From NCBI GenBank assembly GCA_963281255.1, contig OY725490.1, positions 1,550,001 through 1,614,000 on the forward strand: DNA of 64,000 nt, given 5' to 3'. The position numbers and the translations under genes are program-made. Numbering within the stretch: position 1 is the first letter of the stretch; each line of letters opens with the position of its first letter. Below, one piece after another: positions 34,801 to 46,800 of the stretch. Origin of the DNA: Aphrocallistes beatrix. Lineage: Eukaryota > Porifera > Hexactinellida > Sceptrulophora > Aphrocallistidae. The notes under the pieces were generated by a model. The model did not search any database. It was not told the origin of the DNA and was given only the letters and a program-made list of their open reading frames with translations.

Positions 34801-37800
34801 TTAAGTCATGCAAAATTTTATCCTCGTGCTGTTATTTCCGACAATCACCGAACCAATATTTCTTCATTCAACTATCTGATGAATATGTATCCAACTGAAA
34901 AGAAATTTTGCATGCTCAATCCATTTACTTCTCAAACTGTTTACTTGATGTTCGATACGGTCCACCTTATCAAAAATATTCGCAATAATCTTTTGGGTGC
35001 TCGTTTCTTTCAGATACCACAACTACAATTAGAAATTCAAGAATTAACTCACATAGTTCCAGCGGGAAATGTACATTGGTCAAGTCTTCATAAAGTTCAT
35101 AATGCAGACCTTTCGATAAATTTCCATCTTAGAAAAGCTCCATCTTTAAACTACCAATCACTTCACCCGGGAAACTCTAAACAGTCTGTTCCACTTGCTC
35201 TAGCTATTTTTGATAATAAAACTTCAGCTGCAATGCGTGAATATCTTAAAGATGCAGATACAGTAACTCCTGCATTCTTAGAGCTCATAAACATGTGGTG
35301 GTTGCTAGTCAATACAAAAGAACGTTTTCATCCACATCGCTTTGGAAATGCTATTACTCCAGATACACTGAAGGCTAAATGTACCTTTCTCTCAGAAATG
35401 AATAAATGGTTGACAACATGGAAGGATTCAAAAAAAATGGGCCTTACTAAACAAACATTTGAAGCTTTGATAAATACCAATTCTGCGATTGCTGATCTAT
35501 CTAATGATTTAATTAGAAATGGCTTTCATTATATATTAACAGGAAGATTGCAAACGGATCCGTTAGAAAGGCGATTCTCCCAATATCGACAAATGAGTGG
35601 CGGCCGTTTTCTTGTAAGCTTAACCGAGATTCTACGTTCTGAAAAGATAATAACTTATCAAATCCTCCTCAAACGTGATATTGACTATAGTGAACTAACA
35701 GTGTCCCTAACTGATGATAGAAATCTTACTCTGGAGTTTATAAGCACATTACCAACTGATTCTATTTACCTACTAACTTTATCAGAAAATACAAAGCATA
35801 TTGTTGCCTATGTATCAGGGTATATCTCCCATAAGTTAATACAACGCTGCATTTGTGAGACTTGTCTAGAACTTCTACGGAAGGATCAGATGAATAATTC
35901 TTATATCGAGATTTTAGATAGAGGAGGACTCCAGTTACCATCATTCCTACTTTATCAGTATGTAGAAATTGCATTTTGTGTACTTGAATCATTTGAATCT
36001 CAAATTCTAGCATCTACACTTCCAACTAAAATTGTGATGATCCTTCTACTCGAACAAGTATCAGTTGAATGGGATTCTGGTTTTGTATGCGATATACATG
36101 CTACTGATTATTGTATGAAAGTTCGTTCTATTGTTGCAAATCTATATCTTTCTGGACTTTCCAAAGAAGTAAGTGAAAATACTAGAAAGTCTCAAGTTGA
36201 TTCATTTAAAGCCAGGAAACGCAAACTACACGATTGATCGTTTATTTCTAATAAAACATGAATTATGTAAAATGCATAACTATAGCTATTCATTACATTG
36301 CTATTCTTACTAGTATATGTATTCAATGTATGAAATCGTTCCTAGTAATATATTATTACAGTAGTCGAACATCATGATAATATTTTACTATGTATGTTGG
36401 TATGTATGTACTCAACATGTACACAATATTCAGTATACAAGCCATACAGCGCATTGTGCATTGTGCATATAGTAGTATGTACTAATTAGTATATTATGCG
36501 AAGTCATCATTAAATGGCGCCTAAACCACAATTGTGAGAATTTCAAAAACCCTCCCAATGGATTCAGCATACCTTATTACTTCATATTATATCGAATTTG
36601 TAACTTAAAAAATATTTTATTCCCGCGAGTAAAAATTAGAAACTGGCCTCTCTTTTTTTGACGTTCCTCGGCTACTTTCCTATCTGTATTATTAAGTAGT
36701 CTATGATGTACCTGAAGTTCTCTCATTGTGGGCAGATATCAAAGATCTTTTGGATTTCAGAGAACCTGACAATAATTGGTCCTTCCATGTGAGAGACGCG
36801 GTTGAAAAACTAGCTATTCTCTATGATATTTCCGGTTTTCAGCCAACACTGATATTACATATCATTTGTCAACATCTCCCAGATTTCGTGAATGAATGGG
36901 CTCAGTTTGGCGGTATATGGTCTTTGTTAGAAGAAACCATAGAGTCATGGAGTTCTAAAGAAGCTGGGAGAGACCCTTATATTAGTAATGACACGGACAC
37001 CTAGATAAACGGACGTGACACTCTCATATCACGGTAAAATTCTAATAGGCCTAATTCGATCTACCATAACTTCTGTTCTACTTGGAATTTCTGCATAGTC
37101 TTGGTGTCTAAAAGCAAAGAAATCTTTCAAAGAATTATTCTATGCTCTTCAATTTCCAGTTTGAGACCATTCAACAGTTGCTATGGAAACGCATTTTCAA
37201 GATATAGGCTCAAATGGTCAAAATGCGTTTCCATAGCAACGATGGTATGTAACAACATTCCTTTAGAAAAGATCAATTTTTTCGAATCAACCCTTCCCCA
37301 CCTTGATTATTTTCTAAAATCATGCATTAATAACGCTTTAAAATCTGCTTAAAACAGGTTAGAATATCGCCAAAATGGATCTTAAATCTGTGAAAAACAG
37401 GAGTGAAAACCGCATAACTCAGATTCCACACATAGTTGAGGTCAGCCAACATGACCAATGGACTCTAAAAACACGACTTCCTATTCAACAATAATACATT
37501 TCCCATGTCTAACTAGAGTGGATTACGAGATATCAATAATAACACAATGAACCCGATTTTAAAGACCCGAGTAGGAGAGTCGACAGTCCATACTACTACT
37601 ACTCAGCCCGGCAGGGCTGTATCAACTCATTTTGAGTTGGTAAAAAAACTCATTTTCTAGGCACCAACTCATTCATTTATATTGTACCAACTCATTCAAC
37701 TCATTCAACTCATTCAACTCATTCAATTCATTCAACTCATTCAATTCATTCAACTCATTCAACTCATTCAATTCATTCAACTCATTCAATTCATTCAACT

Positions 37801-40800
37801 CATTCAACTCATTCAATTCATTCAACTCATTCAATTCATTCAACTCATTCAATTCATTCAATTCATTCAATTCATTCAACTCATTCAACTCATTCAATTC
37901 ATTCATTTACAAATAATCTTCATTGCTAAGGCAATGCATATGGTTGATTAATAACGTAAGATGAGTTGGTTGGAACCAACTCATTTCTAAAATGAGTTGG
38001 TTGAACCAACTCATTTTGAATGAGTTGGTTCAATCAACTCATTTTGAATGAGTTGGTTGGAACTAACTCATTTCAGTGAGCTATCAACTCATTCAACTCA
38101 TTCATTCGACCACTATGAGTTGAGTGATTTTGAATGAGTTGGTTCAATCAACTCATTTTGAATGAGTTGGTTGGAACCAACTCATTTCAGTGAGCTATCA
38201 ACTCATTCATTCGACCACTACCAACTCATTCAACTCATTCAGAAAAATGAGTTGATTTTGCCAACTCAAAATGAGTTGATACAGCCCTGGACCGTCACTC
38301 CATAGTATTAACCCACGCTTGCCACAGGAATGTGTTGCGTCATTTCCGGTTTAAGCCATTTTCAATGGGGAAGCCATACAAATTTGGGGTTACTACTATA
38401 AATAGAAAAATCCCAAGTGCTTTCAAGGGTTAAGTAGTCTATGATTTGATTATTTTTAGGATTCCTACGACTCGGATTCAACAATTACAATGCTTAGAAA
38501 CTCCGGAAAAGTGAATAGAGATCGAATTAGGCCTATTAGAATTTTACCGTGATATGAGAGCGTCACGTCCGTTTATATAGGTGTCCGTGGTAGCATAGGC
38601 GCCGAACCCGGGGGAACTGGGGGACTCAAGCCCCACCTGGAATCGAAGATGGCCCATAGACGCCAAAATTACCCATAGATTTCGAAAAGTTCGGCGCCCC
38701 TGCTTGGTAGTGATTATTCGTCTTCCCATCTGACATTAGATCAATTGACTTTGTTACATGCCAAAGGTAACCAGGTTCGTCACATTAAAAGAAATAATCT
38801 TAAACAAACCCCAAGACCCAAAAGAATGTGTACATTATAGAAACATAATCCTGAAGTTTCTGAGGATATATGATTTGATTATCACCAGTATACTAGTATT
38901 CACCCTTGATTTGTTAAAGAAATTAGTTCATTATTATCAGTCATAGTCTGGCAGACAAAAGCCAATATATGAGTGAACCCATTATTTATCATTATTCCCA
39001 GAAATTCACAACTTGGAAAAAGGTTTTCTTGAAAATATTGCAAGTTTTCTCAAAATGAAAAAAATAATTTAACAGGTTTTCAGGAGCAGTAAATAGTATG
39101 CTGGTTGCAGATTACAAAATAATCCTCACAGGATTTGACCAGGATTTACGCTCGCGAATATTTATTCTAATTTAGAAAATAGAAACTGTTGTTAGTTTAG
39201 TGTTGGAAACTAAGTAGCCGATTATCCGGTTCGTTAAAGGGAACCCTGGACTACTGCATCAAGTATTTAATGCTTGTATTTATAAAAGTTCTAAATTTCT
39301 AGATCTCCCTTTCATCAGTACTCCCATTGCAACCTTTCAGAACTTGAACCCTTCTACTTGTGAAGGAACTCTCAGATTCAATCTAGCTGCTACGTCTGAC
39401 AGAGACATAACCAGTTACTCCATCTTATTCAATGGTAGCAGTATAGCATCTAATCTACCGTCTTCTGACACAGAGTTCACACACAACACTCAATTCCTAC
39501 TCAACACTAACTATCCAACTTCTATCATAGCTACTAGCTGTGCTGGTAACTCTGATGATGGAGATGCTAGTGTTAGAGTTAATGGTGAGTTTAAACTGAT
39601 TAGTTGATCAACTGGAGTATTTATGATGATGTAGAGAGGCTTGCGAGTGAGTACTGGACTGAAATTACATTCCTACTTGATGTGTATATCAGGGCTTCAT
39701 CTAGCCTTCGCAAATATGCGCACCCAAAAGTCCGTGAAGTCTTCAGCCGCGCATCCTAGACATCTAATATCATAGTGCACTTGCTAAATTAGGCGCACCA
39801 TCTCAAAATTTTCCTAAATTCGCACACCCTTAGTGTGTTGCTTTTTCCTGGCTGCACCCAATTTTCCTAAAATACTTATACGTATATACAAATTTTACGC
39901 GATCCACACATTCCTCTACTCACCAACTCACCAACAATATTTTCGTGCACTTTCATTACGCACTTCTGGGTGCGCATTGCGCTCCCAGATGAGAAAACTT
40001 AAGATTTGCTTAACTTTATATAACTTTATATAGTTGAAATTTTGAAGAGTTGCATTACGATTTGGGTAAATAGATGTTCAATGATACCAATAGAAATATA
40101 AACTGCCTAAATACTGGAAATATTCCAAGTCACTCTCGAAATATTCGTGATGTCATGCTTAAGTATTATGACGTCATACTTAACTTAAAATATTACGTAA
40201 CTTTCTGAAAAGTTTAACAAATGAGTCAAAATTTGTCAAGCATTTCAATTGTACCACTTAAAATTAATAGAGTATGCAATCTATTTGAATTCTTTAAAAA
40301 TCTCTTCTAATTTTGAAGATTCAAAAGTTAAGCAAATCTTAAGTTTTCTTAGTGAATAATGCCCCTGGTGTATATGTATTTTCGCTCTATTTAGGATACT
40401 TACAGTCAGATGTATCGTGTGCTCAATACAATAATGTGACTGGTATACTTACAATTGATTGGGTAAGTTTAGTTTTTCTGTTCATGTTAGGATTTTGGAC
40501 ATTAAACAAAAGCAAAAAGTCCGATTAAGAAACCGTTTTTCAGAGTTTAAATCAGACAAGCGTGCTTCGCTTACTTCCGCTGCGCGGCTTGCGGACACTG
40601 TCCTCAGAGTCGCCCTGCGGTGGCCTATAGTTACACAATCTAACCTATTTTTGGAATGTGTTACTTTATATAAATATTGTGAACAAAAGTAAACAAATAC
40701 TTTATCATATAGATCCGAAAATATAATATTCGAACTCTACACCCCTGAAAATCCCCATGTTAACAGTTGCAAGCTAGTCTCTAGCATATTTTTGAGATTT

Positions 40801-43800
40801 ATTTACTTTATGTATCTATCATACACAAAAGTAAACAAAATAATCATATCCATCTGAAAATATAATATTCGAAATCTCCCCCCTAAAACCCCATGTCAAC
40901 CGTTTGGAAGATAGTCTCCAACGAATTTTTTAAAATTCATCAAATAGTATGTACGAGGGTTGTCCCAAAAGTCCGCGGAAACATTATAATAATATGTACA
41001 AAATATATTTTATGAGTCGAATTCAATACTACATTTTTCTACATATTCACCCTTTAGGAGATTTCATTTATGCCATCGTTCTGGCAGCTTTTCAATTCCA
41101 GTAGAAAAAAATTATTTGGGGGTACCTTTTACCCATGTATTTACGGCGGTTTGGAGTTCATCAAAATTAGAAAAACGCTTTCCACGTAAGGGTCTTTTCA
41201 TTTCCCCGAATAACCAATAGTCGCTGGGGGCTAGATCTGGGCTGTAAGGAGGATGTGGCACCAATTCAAAGCCTAGTTCGCTAATGATTGCCTTCGTTCT
41301 CTCACTTGTATGGGGTGTTGCATTATCATGCTGTAACAAAATTCCACTAGCCAACTTGCCTCTTCGTTCTTTCTTGATTCTCTTACGCAAATTCCTTAAA
41401 ATTGTAATATAATAATCACTATTGATTGTCGTTTTCTCTGGCAACCATTCAATCTGTAAAATACCTTCGTAATCCCAGAATATTGTGACCATCCTCTTTC
41501 CAGCTGATGGAACGGACTTGGCTTTGATTGGCGGGACTTTATCTTTTCTTTTCCATTTGCTACTCTGAAATTTAGACTCAGGTTCATAAAAATGGAACCA
41601 TGATTCATCTCCAGTCACAATGCGCTTGAGATAATCCTTCTCGTGCTGCCAAGCCTTGATAAGAGTGCTACAAACCTGAGATCGCGCAAGCTTCTGTTGT
41701 TCAGATAAAAGTTTTGGGACCAATCTAGCCACAACTCGTGTCATTCCAAGATGCTCAGTAAGTATAAGGTAAATAGATGTTTTAGCGATTCCCAACTTCT
41801 CTTCTAGCTCTCTGACAGTGATACGACGATCCTCATCTATTGCCTTCTTCACATACTCGATGTTACCATGAAAAATAGTGGAACTTGGACGGCCACGACG
41901 TGGTGCATCCTCAACAGTATTCCACCCATCAGAAAATTGCTCAATCCACTTGTAGATCATCTCCATACACTTCTGACATCTCAGTTAATATCTCTGAACT
42001 AGATTTCCCCTGTTACCATAAGAACCGAATAACAGTCCGTTTACCTTCTTCAAAAGATTCCATTCCGGAGAAAAGCTATAATCTTTCACAATGCAATATT
42101 GAACACGATAATAAATAGAAAGTGATGCTATACAGTACAGGGTGGCTTTTAAGTTCTCTCCCAAGCTTTATTAGGTATAAAATTTCTTAAACTCAAACAA
42201 TCTTAGTTATTATGGTCTTTAGAGATTGTAATTCGAATATTCTCAATGATTTTATAAGATTTTTCGAGTCTAAGAACTGGAACTGTGTTTTGTATGGTGA
42301 GTTTTGTGAAAAAAATATGTGTCCTGGAACGCAGCGAAAATCGAGAATCAGGGCCACTGCTTCTGTAAAAAATGTCTCGATCATCGATTTTCCATGACGA
42401 TTTAGCACCAGATACCCTCCATTCACCATTGAAATATTTCACAAATCCATTGAATTCATTATCAGAAACGAGATAAAGTTTTATTTCACGACTTCAAATT
42501 AGGTACATTATACAAAATCACCCAAAATGATTTTGCACACCAAAAAATCTGATCCAAAAGGTTCTCAATAGATACTGATCTAAACACTCTATTTTTCTAC
42601 AAATTTAGATTATTCGAGGAAAATGTGAGAGCTAATTTGTTCTGAAATTTGACTCTAGAAAGATAATTTGAAAAGCAGTGGTCCCTGATTCTCGATTTTC
42701 GCTGCGTTCCAGGACACATATTTTTTTCACAAAACTCACCATACAAAATACAGTTCCAGTTCTTAGACTCGAAAAATCTTATAAAATCATTGAGAATATT
42801 CGAATTACAATCTCTAAAGACCATAATAACTAAGATTGTTTGAGTTTAAGAAATTTTATACCTAATAAAACTTGGGACAGAACTTAAAAGCCACCCTGTA
42901 GAAAGAAATGAGAAATAGTTGGATTAAAAGATTGTCAAAGATTAATTAGCCTTACTCTTATGGTTTCCTTTAGAAAGTTGCAAGTCTGCTGATTTTCGGG
43001 ACAACCCTCGTATCTAAAGGTGTGAAAATATACTCAAAACCTTTTTTATTGCTATACACTATCATATAATTGAGACATCCATATAAGTAAGTTACTGCTT
43101 TGAAGTATTAATAAATAACAATAACATCCTACAATAGTTTCGTACAATGATTTCTATTGTGAAAGTGTGAAATTTCGCTTAGATCTTCGAACTTAATCGT
43201 AGATTCATCATTTGACACCTACATGCTTTTTCGTATCTCTACGACTTGCTAATTCTTCAATCAATTCGGACAAACAAACAAATTAAAAAAATCCTAGCGT
43301 TTTAATATATAAGATATTTTATGATCAATGTCAGAGTTCAAAGATACATTTGAGATCTGCAATTTCTTATACAGGGTGATCCAAAAGTTCTGCGACTATA
43401 AATTCTACTTCATTGATTTGACTAAGATAATTTAGTTTAACTTTAAATCTGTTTGCATCTATGGAATCCACCACCCTTCTAGTTTAGAAATGAACACTAT
43501 TCATTGCGGAAAATATTTTTTATACAAATTTTTGAAATATTATATACCGGGACTCCAATAATCTGATCTCAAAAATGTCAAGTCCGAAAAAAACTTTTTT
43601 CTCCTTATTAAATATATTTATATCTTCCTATAGTCAGTTATTAATTCAAAATACTAATATATGACTATTTATTTTGGTTTATTGACCGGGAATCACCAAT
43701 AAGAACAACAATTGTTAAAGTATAATCATAGAATGTACCAAGCATTCGAGATTTTTTTTCTTTTGATTTTTCTCTTTTTTCTAAACACACAAACATTTAT

Positions 43801-46800
43801 GATCCACCTTAGCAAATATATTAGGAACGACAGGCAATTGGATTGCAAAATAATTGAAATAACCCTTATAATTCTCAAGTAAAACGAAATATCGGATGTT
43901 ATATCCTCATGTGTAAGTATGATACTTCAGCAAAATTTGTTGCAGAACTTTTGGATCACCCTGTTTCATAGATGACTCAAGTATAAGGATAGATCATTAA
44001 ATAACCATGGATGAGTCCAAAGGCCATCATATAAAATATGTTAATATTAAATGTTATGATTCTTATCATTGTTTATGTGAAAAAGGTGATAATTGAGGTA
44101 ACAAAACAACAAAGAGGCATATTACAATAACTATTATAGCTAATCTTAAATCTAGTTTTTCTTAAATTTCTTGATCTTTCGAGAGTGGCCCGCACGAAAA
44201 CTGATTTGAGAATTATAATCCTTGATTTTATTGGATATCAAACAATTCGTGATAACTCCAAATAACTTGTGTAAAATATGCCAATAAATCACCTTACAGG
44301 AAGGACATTTATCACCCCAAGTTTCGCAGCAATTGTCTTCCATATAACGAACCCCTAGAGCAACTAATATTTGTTTAGAAGGCCCTTGAACTACTTCTGT
44401 CATCAGAGAGATATCATTATCAATTCCGACGAAGATTTTCCATAAAATAATAACTGCTCTTAGAATAGCATCTGAAGGCCACTTAAGGGATCCTCTGTCC
44501 ACGATTTCCAAATAAGCGAACCTTGAATCATTGGACTGTTCGATCAGGAAATCTTTGTCAGTGGTAAGGAAATCCAGACAGATAGAACATTTATTTGATT
44601 GCTTGTAATATTGATGTACAGCAAACCCAGCCATAAAGGCTAAAGCCTGCAGAGTTTGGCAGCGCCGGCGCCACCGGTCCGGTTGGTCCGGTTTTCACCG
44701 GACCACTTTTAATAGTGGTCCGGTTAGGTCCGGTTGTTGCGCTTTTAATACGATACGCTAGATCATACACTTCATTCAATAAGATTGGATAATGTCTACA
44801 TCTAGTAAGAAAGAGTGTTGATTGTACTAAGGTAGCAATGTGATGACAACTGTTTACTATTAGTATAGAACCAATTTTTCCACATACTTACTGTTGCGCT
44901 TTGATGACTGGCCACCGAAAAATAACCACATTCGATAGTATACGCCTGAATCCCAGATCAATAGCTTCTTTGAACCATGTCAGATCATCATTTAATGCTA
45001 AATTCGTGCTCAGCACTAAATTTCCAGCAATTTGATATATATATTAACCATATTTGGAGAATCTTTTGGATGTCCGTGCATAGCAACGGCCTGGAATTTT
45101 TTCACATTCCTGGCCGTTGCTAGGAACTGAACTTTCGTAGTTAAGTTCAACCGGACCACTTCAAATGAGGTGGCGCCGGCCCTGTTTGGGTGTCGTATCT
45201 TATTGATTCTAAATCTGGAAGTAGGTTCATTATCCGTTCTTGTGTTAAGATTGAAATTGCGAGTCAGGGTCATCAACTGAACAATTGGAGAATTGCTTAA
45301 TAAAATCGTGAACAGAAATGTGTTCTTCGCTCGATTGGTACAGTTTAAGCATACTAGATATTTTCAGTCGACGCTCAGACTCTAGGATTTGCAGGTAGGA
45401 TATGTGATAATTAGCTCCAGACATCTGACTATACAATCCGAAATGATGCTCTAACGCATCATTCTGTAGGAAGGAGGTCAATACATAAGAAAAGCCACAG
45501 TTGTTAGTCAAATGGTGAACTAGTAGCGGTAATGTTATGCAGGTGTGCCTTCGACTAGTGAATGTCTGATGGGTGAGTGATGCCTTGTTTGCTTTAGTTG
45601 TTGCTTCCCAGGTTTCAATCCAAACTACGATACGCTCTAAAAATGAAAAACGTGGATCGTCTCGTACAAGGGGATTTGAAAATTCATCTCGCAAACGTAT
45701 TCCTTTCTGTGGCGTACTGACATTAAAAATTTTCCAGATGTTTAAAATGATAGAAATAAATTCGGCTGTTTGTGTCTTGAATGCCTCGTCTCGTGATTGA
45801 TCTTGAATTATTAGGCCAGCAATAGTCGATTCATTAAAAATCTTGAGAGCAAGTTTAACGTTCTGTCGTTCTATGCTCGAAGGCCAGCAGGATTTAGCTG
45901 TCAGTTGGTGCGAAATTTTAGCGAAAGAGTGTTGCTCTTGTTTGTATAGTGATCTCACATCTTCAAAACAAGCTTTGCATTTAGTAAGAGGATATTTGAT
46001 AGCTTCAGTAGATATATCATTTAAACATGGGAAAAGAAATGTATGGCTAAAATCAGGAGTGTTAAGCCAGTTGTTACGGATACATTTCAAAATATGAACC
46101 GCATCGAATAACAGGAATAGGGTTCTGGATTTGTCAACTGGATGAGGGACAACGGATGTAAGAGTCTTTTGATCGGAAGAAAACTTTTTTAAAATACTAA
46201 CATTTCGTGGATAGTTGTCAGAACAAATTACTTAAACGAATAGCCCACATTTTTCGATATCAAAAATGACGGATTTTAGAGCAAGATACAATTCTGATGC
46301 ATTCGTAGAGGAAAGAGGAAAAAGGCGAACGATAGTTGACCATTTTTTTATGGAGACTAGATACCATTATAGCTAAAACTGTCTTTATTGGATCTTCTGT
46401 GTTGAGTGTAGGCGCAATAATGTTTCCACCCTTATAGGCAATCTCCGATTTGACATGAACTTCGTCAATCTGAACAATAACGTGCTTTTGCTGCACTGAG
46501 AAATCTTTCGTTGCATTTTTTAGAAAAATAAAGTATTCGTTCTCTAAACCAATAGGGTTATATAGCCTCTGCAAAGTATGAAAATGTGGGAGGGACAAAT
46601 GTGGATATACGATACTTATCCTCTTCAGCTTTGAATGATTGTCGACTTTCTTGTATCACCTGCGTGAAAAACATTTCTTCTTTTTCTTCAAACTTCAATC
46701 TCTTTGCCTGTTTTGAACCTTCGGGTGCTGAAAGATATTTAGGACAGCTCGGTAAGAAGCATGGAACTGCATCTTTGTGAAGGATTGGCACTTTACGAGG

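Larger units (their letters stand above)
36992..38589. mobile_element. 1.6-kb inverted-repeat element carrying a satellite MITE
   Basis: Arms of ~70 bp (CACGGACACCTA...AATTCGATC) at 36992-37062 and 38519-38589 are inverted copies. Inside lie a piece of FB foldback (37165-37265) and the satellite element 37612-38289. Confidence 0.6.
40954..43010 (-). mobile_element. Mariner element, disrupted
   Basis: The terminal repeats CGAGGGTTGTCCC... and inverse are flanked by TA (40952-40953, 43011-43012). It carries a minus-strand transposase (41112-42063) and a nested foldback (42138-42898) between transposase and right end. Confidence 0.8.

Noticed and set aside
37673..37951. Long repeated ORFs on both strands (NEL and QLI repeats)
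   Set aside because: Pure consequence of a 9-bp tandem repeat without stops; no initiation context and open in opposite directions.
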